A DNA stretch of 64,000 bases from Diphasiastrum complanatum (GCA_029204225.1 CM055101.1:33609683-33673682), one strand, 5' to 3'. Counted from the first letter of the stretch, positions 28,425-40,200 are shown. Notes: generated by a model from the letters alone, not told the origin. Numbers and translations are program-made.

Positions 28425-29387
28425 TGACTTTTGAGAGAGAAAAAATTCTAAAAAGAGAAAACGTGCTTTACCAGCCTGGGTAGAGTACTTGGTATGAGGG
28501 GAGGTGGCGAATCCCACCAATACTATAGGGGAGTGCGGGTTGCGACTCAGGGTGAGCTCCAACCAAGTCTCAGCCTCCCTTGCTGGAATGTTGTCTTGGC
28601 ACTCGCCTTGGCATGTCAGCGCCCCGGAGACTAGGGTCGGTCACACACTTGAAATGTAACCTTCTCAGATTTATCAATAAAGTGAAATTTTTCTCAAACT
28701 GACTCTGATTACCTTCTAGGTTTCAGTGTTCGGTAAAAGCGCCAGTTGTAAGTCCGCTTCAAACTTTTTAATTTGGCACATAGTTGAGGGTTGTATCCCG
28801 GGACGCCAACGGTATGCCGTCGGGACCATTTGGTCCGTGGCGCCAGCGGTATGCTGTCGGGACCATTTGGTCCAGGAATTGGTTGTCTCCAGATCTGTCG
28901 CGGCTTGTGGTTCTGAGTGTTCCTTGCATGAATGTGAATGGGTTAAGCTCTTGGGGAACGAGATCTAACCTGTCGGCTGAGTTGGATGGCTTGCTTGGGT
29001 GGAAGTTACTTGTTTATGGCTGTCCAGTCTGGCGTGGTGCCAGGTTGGCTCCCAGCGCTTGTGACGAAGCTTTCAGTTGGTTAAGTCTGATGTAAGTCAA
29101 ACCGCTTGCTTGGAATGGATGTTACTCGTTTGTAACGAAGCTTTGAGTTGGTTAAGTTTGATGTATGTCGGGCGGCTGGCGCGGAGGAAAGTCACCCACA
29201 TCGGGACCCCCGATCTGGCATGGTGCCAGGTTGGATCTCAATGTTGGTTTCAGAACTTCAAGTTGGTTAAGTCTGATCTTTGTTGGCGAGTTGGCTGCTT
29301 GTATGTCAAGTGGGTTTGGATGGCAAGAGTTGAAGGCTGGGAAGCTAAGTTGTGGTTCCCGACTCCCTTTGGGATGCCTGCGCTACA
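28425..29387 (+). repeat. Right LTR of the non-coding element
   Basis: Partner of 25,389-26,333. It differs by scattered substitutions and by extra bases near its start (28,436-28,452). It ends GCGCTACA at 29,387. Confidence 0.8.
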
Positions 29388-30255
29388 TTGATGCTCACGA
29401 TGTTTCTCAAGCCTTGTCGATGTTTTGAATCCTTGTTTACTTGAATCTCCACGTTCAAAGATGACTCCATCTTTGATAGTCTCATAGTATCACCTAGGTA
29501 ATTTTCTAGTAAACAGTGGAGGATGTTTCTTGGCTCATGGAGTTAGAGGTGAATAAGTATCCCAAGTACTTGAATTCTTTTTTTATCTCTCTACCCAAGG
29601 CTTCTTTAGGCAACTTAGTTGTGTGATCCAAATCATCTAAAGATCTTTTGTTACAAAAATAAGTAATTCACCAATCTTGCCAATGTAGAAAAATCAGCAT
29701 CCACACACAAGATAGAATGCTAATTCTAATAGAACTTGATCAAACATGAATTAAAACATAAATAGAAGCTACTATCCATATAGCAATAGTACCCTACTTT
29801 ATTTCACACGTGTGGATCCAAAAATAGCATTAACAAATCATTCTACACATAAAATTGCAAGATATCAAAAGTACAGTGCACCAATGGATAGTAAAACCCA
29901 AGAGAACCATGTATAAGCATGGATGAGGTAAGAGAGGTAGAAGATCAGCCTTATCTCATGTGTGTACAGCTATATATAACAGATCCATGAATATTCAAAA
30001 GTTTAGTTTCCCTCCAAAATGATAAAACCCTAACATAGAGTGACTAGGTTCCATGAACCTTATTCAAATTTGAATCTACTAGTAAATCGACTTTCTAGTT
30101 TTCCCTCCAACTCTAAAACGAGTAATTTTAAATGCATTTAGCTAATATGACTATAAAAAGTAAATGTCTAAGTCTAATATGAAATTGGCCTCAATTGCCA
30201 AATAAACAAATGTAGCATTTGACTCAATATTGATCAAACTGGTTGAAATCTCTCA
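29388..30255 (-). repeat. Putative Copia 3' LTR
   Basis: This AT-rich block follows, in minus-strand order, the end of the Copia RNase H at 30,256-31,999. On that strand a purine-rich GAAGATGGAGTG precedes TGAGAGATTTC, the likely LTR start at 30,255. The far border is uncertain; a terminal CATCA would fall at 29,389, directly beside the LARD-like element. No second LTR of this copy was found. Confidence 0.45.
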
Positions 30256-31999
30256 CACTCCATCTTCAACTAGTTTTAGCATAGACTTTGATAACACTCC
30301 AAGTGATGTCCTATGCTTCATAAACAGCTCATTTTCCAATGCTTTGGTGAAGATATCAGCAACACATTCTCTTGAAAAAAAATGTTAAAGCTCCACCTCC
30401 TTTAGCATGACTTGCTCCCTCACAAAGTGGTATGCCACCTCAATGTGCTTGCTCCTAGCATGAAAGATGGGATTGGTTGCCAACTTGTGGCCTGATAGGT
30501 TGTCACAAAAGATGATTGGGATCTCTGAAAAATATAGCAAGTAAAGATCCTTGATCCATACCATCTCCTTTGTGCAATGTGTAAGTGCTTTATACTCGGC
30601 CTCACTAGATGACAATGAGATAGTGGATTGTTTATTTGACATCCATGATATATTTCCATCTCTTATGAAAATACAATAAGCACTTATATATTTCCTATCC
30701 CCATTTTGTCTCCAACATAGTCCGAATCTGAAAATCCATAAAGATTAGATGAAGACCTCTCATACAATATGCCAAAATCTCGAGTTCCCATGATATACCT
30801 CAACACTCGTTTTCCTAGCTTCCAATGCTCTTCACTTGGATCTTGCATGAATTGACTCAATCTTCCAACACAATAGCGGTCTTGTAATGGTTAGATAGAT
30901 GAGTGATCCAACTAGCTTCCTATAGAGAGTAATGTCCTCAAAGGATCTTTCATTACCTCTTATAGTTAGCTTTACATTGGACTCCATTGGTGTATTACAA
31001 GCTTTTGCATCTACCATATGAAATCTTTCTAGAATAGAATTAGCATACTTCTCTTGACAAATGAAAGTAGATTGAGAAGTCCTAATCACCTCTATTCTCA
31101 AAATGTAGTGTAAGTGACCAAGATCATGCACCTCAAATTCCTTCTTAAGAGCACTCTTGATATCCTCCACATCTTGATTGTCTCCACCACTCAAGATGAT
31201 ATCATCCACATAGATTAGCAAGATGGTAACAAAATTTCCAGCAAGCCTATAATAAAGTGAATGATCATACTCACACATAACAAACCCTTGAGAGAGTAAG
31301 AAAGTATTAAGCTTAGCATACCAACTCTTTGGTGCTTGCTTAAGACCATATAAGCTCTTTTGTAGAAGACACACATGATTTGGCTTTGAAGTAGAAATGT
31401 AGCTCTCGGGATATTCCATGTACACTTCCTCCTCAAGATCACCATTCAAGAATGCATTTGTAATGTCCAATTGCCATAGATCCCATCCATAAAGAGTAGC
31501 AAGTGAAATAATGACCCGAATGCTCACCATCTTTTCCACGGATGCAATGGTCTCATCATAGTCAATGCCATGCTCTTGAGCATATCCTTTTGCCACTAAC
31601 CTTGCCTTGTACTTGTTGATAGATCCAACTTGGTTTGTCTTCACCTTGAAGATCCATTTGTATCCAAAAGCTTTCTTGTCCTTGGGTAACTTCACCAATC
31701 TCAGTGTTTCATTCTTCATGAGAGCTTGATACTCAAGATCTATTGCTTGGATCCACTCCTCTTTATTCCTTACTTCTAGAAAGTACTTGCTTACCCTTTT
31801 CATCATATGTGAGCCTTGAAGGTGTTTGCCTTTGCCTTGATGGTTTTCTTGGCTTTTGACTTGATGAAGGTCCTTCATCATCACTGTCCAAAGTAAGATC
31901 CATAACATCATCATCAAGATTGTTAGATCCATCCACATCATCAACATCAATAGTACTTGAAGTTACTTTTGGAATGTTCCCCTCATAAAAAATGGCATC
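30256..31999 (-). pseudogene. Ty1/Copia RT and RNase H, best-preserved in window
   Basis: The largest open frame of the window (30,832-31,950, 372 codons) is a Copia reverse transcriptase: KWIFKVK, ARLVAKGYAQ, LDITNAFLNGDLEEEVYM, LYGLKQAPKSWY, catalytic LLIYVDDIILSG and VGSLIYLTITRP. A frameshift near 30,860 separates it from RNase H (SSEAEYKAL, IFCDN, HIEVAYHFVREQV, ADIFTKAL) at 30,640-30,290. Upstream of the RT is an acidic linker. The sequence stops at 31,999 where an LTR of another element starts, so integrase, protease and gag are missing. RT copies element RNA into DNA; RNase H removes the RNA. The truncation makes it non-autonomous. Confidence 0.9.
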
Positions 32000-32365
32000 T
32001 GTTACGGCCATATTCAACTAAGGACATGGAATAGTTCTAATATGGTAGACCGGCCCTCCAGTGTTTGAGATTATTGGTCACACCTAGATTTAATTCCACG
32101 TCGAGGCCTGTTGGTGACTAATGACCTTGAGAAGACCCAGACACTCTAAGTGAGACATATGGAGTAGTGCATGTACGTGTGATTGATATAGGCAGGAGGT
32201 ATGCATGAAGAGCTGTGACCTATTTATAGTTGACCTGCATGGGGATTGCATGTGCTCATGCAATGGATCCTACTCTCTATATATTGAGGTAGTGATTATT
32301 CCGTCGACGACTTTGGTCTAGGTTACCTGTAGAGCTCTTTTCCTCTTGCTATCACATGGCGTGGC
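32000..32365 (+). repeat. Truncated LTR, plus orientation (left arm of inverted pair)
   Basis: Begins TGTTACGGCCATATTCA and matches the reverse complement of 33,045-32,640, including gaccggccctccagtgtt, aattccacgtcgaggcct and ggcgtggcttgg. Homology ends near 32,365. It directly abuts the Copia coding sequence at 31,999, so it inserted into, or recombined with, that Copia. Confidence 0.8.
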
Positions 32366-32438
32366 TTGGCACATGCTATGTCAACATTACTCTTGATGAT
32401 AGGACCAAGGAGGATCCATCTTCAAGAAAAGGTATATT

Positions 32439-33045
32439 TGTTTGATATGGTGAGGTGAGTAAAGCCTACAAGGTTTACATTCCTTCTATTAACAAAATGA
32501 TTGTTGGTAGAGATGTTGTAAAGACCACTAGCGAAAAAACCCCTAAGATGAGGATAGAAAAATACAAGAGAGAGTGTGGAGCAAAACCACCCAGCCAATC
32601 CTAGATCCCTCCTGAAGAAGGATCTAGCCCCCAAGCCATGCCATGTGATAGCAAGAGGATAAGAGCTCTACAGGTAACTTAGACCAAAGTCGTTGACGAA
32701 ATAATCACTACCTCAATATATAGAGAGTAGGATCCAGTGCATGAGCACATGCAATTCCCATGCAGGTCAACTATAAATAGGTCATAGCTCTTCATGCAAT
32801 CCCCATGCAGGTCAACTATAAATAGGTCACAGCTCTTCATGCATACCTCTTGCCTATATTAGTCACACGTACATGCACTACTCCATATGTCTCAATTAGA
32901 GTGTCTGGGTCCTCTCAAAGTCATTAGTCACCAATAGGCCTCGACGTGGAATTAAATCTAGGCGTGACCAATAATCTTGAACACTGGAGGGCCGGTCTAC
33001 CATATTAGGAATATTCAGTGTCCTTAACTGAATATGGCCGTAACA
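32439..33045 (-). repeat. Gypsy 3' LTR, minus orientation (right arm)
   Basis: On the minus strand it starts TGTTACGG at 33,045, just after a polypurine tract AAGGGAGGAAGAA (33,046-33,058), and probably ends at ...ATCAAACA (32,439), about 607 bp. It contains a tandem duplication of about 45 bp (unit gcatgaagagctgtgacctatttatagttgacctgcatg in minus-strand sense), seen on the plus strand at about 32,757-32,845 and absent from the left arm. Confidence 0.75.
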
Positions 33046-33345
33046 TTCTTCCTCCCTTAAACAGGTTTTGTCCTCAGAACGAGAGAAGGAAAACATGAAA
33101 CTATTCCTTAAGCTTTAAGTTTTTTCCATGAATCATTATTTTTAGTTTGATCTTTCCATTCGAATAAGAACTTAGAGATGCAACAATTTTTATATTGCTT
33201 GTCTCTACTCATGAATACTAGCTCAAATCCCAAGGATACACTAAGCTATGAATCTTCCAAATGGGTTGATTTACTCCAAAACAAAAGTTTATCACCTTCA
33301 TGTAATCCTAATTATATGAACCACTGGGTGATTTACCTTATTTTA
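33046..33345 (-). pseudogene. Ty3/Gypsy integrase C-terminal end
   Basis: Just inside the LTR, the minus strand reads KFLFEWKDQTKNNDSWKK, which resembles the C-terminal chromodomain-like region of Gypsy polyproteins (pattern: L-V-x-W-K-G, x, A-T-W-E), followed by a terminal LEDK-like remnant, polypurine tract and LTR. The position relative to the LTR supports the call. Farther in only faint homology remains. Confidence 0.55.
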
Positions 33346-34099
33346 GAAATCAAATCCAAAAGCTGAAGAAATTCCATTTTAGTTTCTTGCAGAAAATAAG
33401 GCTACTTGGTACAAAAATATTCTTAGAATATCCAACTATTTTAAAATACCATAATTCAGTCATCTAAAATCTCTAGGAGATCCATCAAGTCTCAGACAAA
33501 TATAACTCAATCCAGAGTACTGCAGTTACTCTAACGAGCTAATAGCCCCATTTCTAGCATCATATGCAAGAAATCAGCAACTATCCGTATCTTAATATAT
33601 TTATCCGTCTCCTATAAATCTAGAGATATAGACTGCACTTTGTACACAAGCACTTATAAACTACAATCTGTAAGATGAGCAAATTCCTCATAAGTAAGCA
33701 ATTACTTAATGAAAATGCCCGTGAGATCCACATAATCTCAAGTATGTACTTGAGTAAAGAAATTTAGAGTTCAAATAACAGATCTAAATTCTTGACTCAC
33801 CTAATTGATCAAGAATTACTCAATATCTTAAGAATCCTCACATTTCCTTGTAATCTTCAAATGACCTTTAAGTATCAATTTATGATCCATCAATCATAAA
33901 CATTTAGAATCTTATGATTCATTAATCATAATTTACAAGATTCTAAAACCATACTTAATCATTGGAAGATACTGGAGTATAATCACAGCATACTACTCAA
34001 GAAATATAAGAATCATTCTGAAATCTTTTCCACAAGGAAAATCATTGGATTCCAAGAATATTCTTTCAAACTGATTCTTAATCAAATTATGAGTTCTAC
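33346..34099. other. AT-rich stretch, nothing assigned
   Basis: No reading frame or repeat border is supported; probably the decayed inside of the Gypsy element whose LTR ends at 33,045. Confidence 0.35.
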
Positions 34100-34910
34100 G
34101 AGTAAAATTTTTGCGAGTTTTGTGAGATTCTTCTACCCATGATCCAACAAAGTAGCACATGGTGCGCTACTCTTTTTATGCCACTACATGATTTTTTAAG
34201 AACAACAATTGTGGTTTGATGCATACTTAAAAATTTGACCATCCATTAAATTTTAAATAGGTCCATTGCAAAATACTTTGTGACTCTATAAATATAGGTT
34301 TATTAAAAAAAACTGTTCATGAAGTTGTAAAGGCTAGCATGCCAGAGTGATAGCTTTCAAATTTTTTTATTTAAAAAAAATGAAAGTTTTTAAAGAACTT
34401 TTTGAAAAAATAAATCTCTTTTTGGAGTTGATCCGGCTAGCATGCCACTGTGCTAGCTGAGTAAATTATAAAATAGAAAAGCTATTATAACACACTTGAG
34501 AACCAAATTTTGAGTGAAAACATTATTTTAAAATATTTCTTCAATTTCAAAACATAGTAAGTAGACGTGCTAAGTAAAATAGCTATAAATTGTTTTTTGC
34601 AACCTTTAAAGATAGCACGTCGTCGTGCTAGATAAAAGGAGAAATTTTTTTTTGCAATCTCCAAACTTTTTTTTTTTTTTCTGGGCAGTCTCGCTTGGGC
34701 GGTCTCGCCTGGGCACACCGACGTGCAATCTTTGGATGCTACAAAAAAACTTTAATTTGAAATTTTTTTAACTTTGTGAAATATTTAACTATGTACCAAA
34801 CCACACTCTTAATAATAAACATTGAAGGAGTGACATAAAAAAGGTAGCACACCATGTGCTATCTTTTTGTTGAATCATGGCAAGAAAGAAACTCGCAAAA
34901 AATTTACTCT
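34100..34910. mobile_element. Foldback element with five TAGCAC palindromes
   Basis: The ends are inverted copies of each other over about 85 bp: 34,100-34,185 (agtaaaatttttgcgagtt, catgatccaacaaag, tagcacatggtgcgctac) against the reverse complement of 34,825-34,910. Inside, short palindromic modules of the form TAGCAC-n-GTGCTA recur at about 34,152, 34,332, 34,434, 34,612 and 34,842. No coding capacity. The right end abuts a Copia RT fragment. A target duplication was not identified, so the superfamily is open (Mutator-like or foldback). Confidence 0.65.
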
Positions 34911-36240
34911 CAAAATGCCAAGGCCCTGTTTGGACTAGTTGCAAGGTTGACTACTACTAGGACGATTTTGTCATTGGTAGCTCAGCTGGGTTGGGATATC
35001 CAACAAGTGGATGTTAAGAGAGAATTCTTGAATGGATTTCTAGAGTAAGAACTCTATATGGATCAGCTAGAGGGTTACATAGTCAAAGGACAAGAAGAGA
35101 TGGTTTGCAGATTGGACAAAGCCTTATACGGACTCAAACAAGCAACCAGAGCATTATACACAAGGATTGATCCGTACTTTGAAAAGCTTGGTTTTTAGAA
35201 GAGTAGTGCGTAGTCTACACTTTATGTTATGATAATCAATGATTAGATTGTTATTGTAGTGAGGTATATCTTATCATGTTTTGATTTAGAATATTAGAAA
35301 AGATCTCTCATCGAAGTTTGACATGAAAGATCTTGATTCACTACAATATTTTCTCAGGTTTTGTAAAAATTACAGCAAATAAGGATCCTAAAACACTTGA
35401 AATGATGAGGGAAACAATAGATTATGATTTCATAAGATTAGCACAAGTTGAACCATCAAAATCCATCAAAAATCTATGTTTGAACCTCACTAAATGGCCC
35501 AAATCCTTGAAGAAGGCTTCACACGTGTGAAAGTACGGCCTCCCACAGTCTGAGTACTGTACACCAGACCTACATTCAATCCTATAATCATTAGTAATCA
35601 CAAGTACTCAAACAATTACGAACATAGAGAGCAATTGCACCATTATGAGAGAAAAAACATGAAATTGCTTGATTGATTTTGGTGAGATATCATCACCTAT
35701 ATATACATGATCCATTACGATTTTGGACAGGTATGAGTAGCCCTAAACCTATCCCTAATGCTAATTTTGGTGGATCTTTCATCCCTACCAAGTTAGGGTT
35801 GGAATCTTGGAGATCCCTCAACAATGCAAAAATTACCAAAAATAGCTCCTATTTTTTTTCCCTTATATCTAAGCATAATTTGGACTCATTCCAAAGGTTC
35901 TAACACTTAGGTCTACTTGAGAACATCCTTATGAATGGAATCCTATGCTATTTGGCACGTGTGACAACCCACATCATGACCATCTAACTATTTACAAGTC
36001 ATATGACCAAAACTAGTCAAGCTAGAATTGTGAATTTCTAACAGGTTTGAGGTATGGAAAGTAGCATAATGTCTATTTATTTTTCAATCTAAGTATGTTC
36101 ACGAATTTCATCAGAGTCATGAAGTTGAGCTTATCTATTGTCCTACAAAATAGCAAGTTGTAAATATTTTTACTAAGGGACTTGGTGAAAACAAATTTGT
36201 GACGTTTCAAGAATTTTTAGGAGTAATAGATAAAAAAATA
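34911..36240 (+). pseudogene. Ty1/Copia RT piece and RNase H tail
   Basis: From 34,911 the plus strand reads a Copia RT palm: LSLVAQLGWDIQQVDVKREF, LNGFLE then a stop, ELYMDQLEGY and KALYGLKQATRALY, fading out near 35,200-35,350. At 36,045-36,240 an RNase H tail follows: VHEFHQSHEVELIYCPT, NIFTKGLGENKF, FQEFLGV. The catalytic YVDD region and the RNase H core are not recognisable. The stretch 35,355-36,040 between them is unassigned and may be an insertion, since it carries its own unrelated sequence ending in ttctaacag. Confidence 0.75.
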
Positions 36241-36885
36241 AACATTAAGAGAGAGGGTTAGAAATTAATGTCTAATTTTAACTCTAATGTTTCTAGGCCA
36301 TGCCTGTGTGTTATTTTAAGGGCCTATACTTAAATTTCTATGCATGTAGTAGGGCACTAGAGAGCTATAATAGGGATCAAAATTTAACTTAGTAAATAGC
36401 CTAGACTTTTACCTAATATAGGCACTAGATTTAGGCACGTGTTTTATGCTTTAGCATTATCTTTTACTTAAGATAAAACTAGGAGCTTGTTATATAAGGG
36501 GAACTAGCGACCACCTCCATATCCTTTGTAGTGAGCTTTAGCCTATTTGATATGAATATGAGTTATATTTTTTTGCTCAAATCAATTCATGGTTGTAAGT
36601 GTATGTGCTAATAACACTAAATTACTCTTATATTGAATTTCTAAAATTCTATTACCTACTCCTCACATCAAATCAATTGATGTTAGTGATTCAAGTGTAT
36701 CAGTTCATAATGCAAAAACAGCCTAAATGATACATAAAATTTGTGGAAAATTATCAATGCGTTGACATACATGAGTCTAGTGAACAAGGTGCCAAGAGAA
36801 TGCTTATTGTAAATTAAGCATTGATGACATCTACACCTAACACTAATAAGCCCAAATCTTATGAAGAGACATCCACTTATTCTTA
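36241..36885. other. Non-coding stretch, possible LTR
   Basis: Directly after the Copia RNase H tail, starting agagagggttagaaatt (36,250), the position where a polypurine tract and 3' LTR would be expected. No second copy is present to define it. Confidence 0.3.
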
Positions 36886-37475
36886 AAGATAGGCCATGCC
36901 AAAAGAATATGATTCGATCACTAGAAATTGAGACACCTTCACTCCGGTAGTTAAAGTGGATGATATACGTTGTGTTTTGGTTATTGCATCTCACTTTGGT
37001 TGGCCAATCTACAAAATGGAAGTCAAAAGTGTGTTATTGACTAAATTTTTGGAGGAAGTGAAAACAAAAATCATGTGTGTATATTCGATAAAGCATTGTG
37101 ATACGAATCTTTACTCTATGCACAAAGATGATCATGTCCTTTTACTTATGGTTTGTGGATGATCTCATATTTCTGGAATTTGTAGCAAGATGCTTGACAA
37201 GATTAAGTGTAGCCTATCCTAGGAATTTGAGAATATGAAAGACTTGAGGACGAGTTGTTTTTTACCCAAGCTAAGTATCTTGGAGAGCTACTAGAAAAGT
37301 TCAACATGATTGATTGTAAGCATTTGTTTATGCCTTTTTAACCAAATGTGAAGCTAACCAGTTGTGAAGACGAGGATGAAGTAAATGGAACATCATTCAG
37401 AAATTTGGTTGGATCACTTATTTACTTAACTGTCATGAGATATGACAATACATATGTTGGAAAGAGGTGTGTAAA
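36886..37475 (+). pseudogene. Second Ty1/Copia RT fragment, heavily mutated
   Basis: Plus-strand motifs in broken frames: DTFTPVVKVDDIRCVL, ASHFGWPIYKMEVKS (36,920-37,030), a DDLIF trace (37,158-37,172), KFNMIDCKHLFMPF, PNVKLT and NLVGSLIYLT (37,300-37,435). Order and spacing follow a Copia RT, but several stretches are missing. A different copy from 34,911-36,240, since it covers the same RT region again. Confidence 0.7.
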
Positions 37476-37554
37476 AGATAGGTAAAAAAGAATTCGAACT
37501 ACAAGAAAGATAACTTATCGTGCATAGCGAAATAAACTATCTTTCTCTTTCTTT

Positions 37555-37660
37555 ATGCATGACTACGCCTATCAATTTCGAACAAAACAATAGTGATAGA
37601 AATCATGTTCGATCTTATAGTAACTAACTTTGAAATCATTAGTACTACGGTGATTACTGA
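37555..37660. repeat. LTR-derived fragment related to the 52-62 kb Copia
   Basis: The phrases tgcatgactacgcctat and taactaactttgaaatcattagtact match the left end of the Copia LTR at 52,196-52,290 in the same orientation. Weaker similarity seems to continue to the left, so the fragment may include more than LTR. Confidence 0.6.
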
Positions 37661-38029
37661 AATGTTTTTTCACCTTCAAACCTAAGTTATGATAAAAATC
37701 TATGTGCCAATGTGGAGCAATTCCAAGATAAGCTAGAATTGTAATCTAGACTTGATTTCAAGTACTAGTATGCATTTGGTTTCATTGTTTGTGCAAACTC
37801 CATCACTTTATGATTGATTATGATCCTTTTGCACTCATTTTATCATATCAGAACTTCATTGACAAGGATATCATAGTAGTAGTTGTTGTTGTTGTTGCAT
37901 CCATATCTAAGACAAACTATTTTTGGATTAACAATTTTATAAGTGAAAGTGAGCTACAACTTGTCTCAATGTATTGAAACTTTGTTGTTGAACTTCAATC
38001 CAACATTTGCATTTATACTTTTGTAGTAA

Positions 38030-38113
38030 ATGCTTCTTGGTTTTCAAGGGGAGGCTCAAACAGGAGACCAAAGAAACTTTGGATGTCAAGCTAACCAACT
38101 CAACTAATCTCAT
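38030..38113 (-). repeat. Isolated tRNA-derived module
   Basis: A seventh copy of the module described at 14,151-14,712: tgcttcttggttttcaaggggaggctcaaac, then accaaagaaactttggatgtcaagctaaccaa. About 23 kb from the cluster, so the module is a dispersed repeat and not only a local duplication. Confidence 0.6.
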
Positions 38114-38283
38114 TGAGTGTTTTTGTAGTAAATGGTGTAGCTATATGTGAAGAATTTTACTCACCTTTCCAATAAAACACATCCAATCCAAGAAAGTCTC
38201 TTAAATGTTGCAAGCAAGGAGAAGAATACATTTTTTATAATCTAGTTATGCCCATTTAACTGACACTCTAAAACTCAAATATG

Positions 38284-38660
38284 TTATTTCTTTTTTGAAA
38301 AATTCACTTTTTTTATATTAGAAAGTAAATTGTTATCTCTCAAAGTTGTCAAGATACTAGTCCTAAGGTGAGTTAGATGTGAAACGCCACCACAACTATA
38401 AACAAGAGACCTAAGGTGAATTACATGTGAAACCTCACGAAAACTATAAACAAGTATGTCATCAATAGAAATAAAAACAAATTTGCCCATAAAATGGTCT
38501 GAGCACATCGCTCACTAACATCCTGAATCATGTTGGGACATTATTCAATTCAAAGGGCATCACTAAAAGTTCATACTAACTAAAATGAGTTTTGAAGGCA
38601 ATCTTAAGGCTCCTTGGCCTCCTTGCCACCTTCACAATCTATGTGAACCATAATTCTTGG
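38284..38660 (-). pseudogene. Ty3/Gypsy RT fragment with internal duplication
   Basis: The minus strand reads AFKTHFSQYELLVMPFELNN (near 38,600), then FVFISIDDILVYS and a segment where the post-catalytic block appears twice: VYS, then SHVIHLR, then again VYS and SHLTHLR, followed by TLRDNNLLSNIKKVNF. In Gypsy RT only one such block follows the catalytic motif. Stops lie upstream of it. Only about 120 codons remain. Confidence 0.7.
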
Positions 38661-38689
38661 GAGGCTCTGAGTTTTCTCAAGAATATTCT

Positions 38690-40200
38690 ATACATTCTAT
38701 ACACAAGAATCCACTATATCATCACAAATATGCAAAAATGGATGTAGAACCCGAAAGAGATATCTTCCATAAGAATGAATGAGAGAAAAATGAGAGACCT
38801 GATTTGCTCCCATGTCAACACTTTTGCACTCATCCATGTGAAATCTTTGAGAATTGAGATAGCATACTTTGATTGACAAACAAAACTATACTCTTGAGTC
38901 CTAACTACCTCAAGTCCTAAGATGTAGTGCAAAGAACCATGATCTTGCATTTTGAGTTCTTTTTCTATTGCTAGTTTTGTCTCATCAATGAGCTTGACAT
39001 TGTTTTCATAGAAACTAATATCATCTACATAAAGTATAAGGACGATCACATCACTATCAATAAACTTAAAATACAAAGATGGATCATACTCACTAAGACT
39101 AAAATCTAGTGAGAGAAAAAAGGAATTTAGTCAAGAGTACCCAAATCTTGGAGCCTGTCTGAGACCATAGAAGCTTTTGAAAAGTAGGCAAACCTTGTCT
39201 TCTTGGCCTTGCATGATGAATACTCTCGAGTTAGCACATGTCAATCTCCTCCTCAAGGTAGACATGGAGAAATGCATTAGTCACATCCATTTGATATATA
39301 AACCAATCGAAAGTGGATGCCAATGCAATCAAGATCCTGATGGTTGTCATTTTTGTCACAGGAGCAAATGTTTCTTCATAGTCTAGACATTTGACTTCAA
39401 CCTAAGCTTTTGTACAAGCCTAGATTGAACCATCTTGATTATATTTGACTCTAAAAATTCACTTGCAACCATTTGCTTTCTTGTTAGTTGGGAGATCAAC
39501 CGATTCCCATGTTTGATTTGAAATTAATGCATCATTCTCCAAAAACATTGCCTCCTGCCAAACTTTTGATTTCAAAGCATCTTGTACATTAGTTAGACTC
39601 ATCAAAAGAAATAAAGAGAGCATGAGAAGAGTTACCCATCTCGGCTTGTTTCCCCTTGTCAACATATGTGAGGCTAGTAGGCTCAACTTTGTCCCTTGAT
39701 GATCTTCTTGGAGTTTTGGATAAGGAAGACTCCCCAAGGCTTAGCTCCTCTCCATCATCATCTTGGATTGTTGGTAGATGTGAAGATCCTCCATCATGTT
39801 GAGTGCTCTTGGCCCCATCAAGATTGGAATTTTATCCTTCATGAAAAATCACATCTCTACTAACCACAATCTCGTTAGTAGATGGCACAAAAATTCTTCA
39901 AGCTTTTCTTAATGTGGAATATCCTACCATAATCTCCTTTATTGAGTTGGGATCCTCTTTATTCCTTACATCTAAAAGAACATGAACAAAAAATATGGAT
40001 CTAAAAATTCTCAAATTTTCAACATTTGGCTTCTTATACAACAACTCAAATGGTGTTTTACCTCCAATAGCAAGATTATAATTAGGCAACATATTGCAAG
40101 AATAATTTGCACAAGTGAGAACCTCACCCCAAAAGAACTTTGGAAGAGATGCATCCAACCTCATGGTCTTTGCACACTCACATAAGGTACGCTTCTTCCA
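38690..40200 (-). pseudogene. Ty1/Copia integrase end and RT
   Basis: Minus-strand order: integrase C-terminal part (40,164-39,898: KFFWGEVLTCANYSCNMLP, GGKTPFELLYKKP), a linker, RT start (39,600-39,459: LKSKVWQEAMFLENDALI, QTWESVDLPTNKK), the RT palm in broken frames, then the catalytic LILYVDDIS (near 39,030) and GSLHYILGLEVVRT. The rest ends near 38,690 before RNase H. Several frameshifts and stops. The integrase catalytic core, protease and gag are absent at the right, where the sequence changes at about 40,200. Confidence 0.85.

Larger units (their letters stand above)
25389..29387 (+). mobile_element. Non-coding LTR retrotransposon (LARD-like), 4.0 kb
   Basis: Two LTRs of 945 and 963 bp (25,389-26,333 and 28,425-29,387), each beginning TGACTTT and ending GCGCTACA, enclose a 2.1-kb interior. 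The interior starts two bases after the left LTR with a tRNA-Met primer-binding site. No Gag or Pol motif occurs in any frame; the longest interior frames are under 100 codons and unremarkable. Such elements (LARD/TR-GAG-less type) depend on enzymes from autonomous relatives. No target-site duplication is visible: the five bases before and after are GAAAA and TTGAT, so one border may be misplaced or altered. The high LTR similarity suggests a relatively recent insertion. Its left neighbour is the interior of a dead Copia. Confidence 0.8.
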
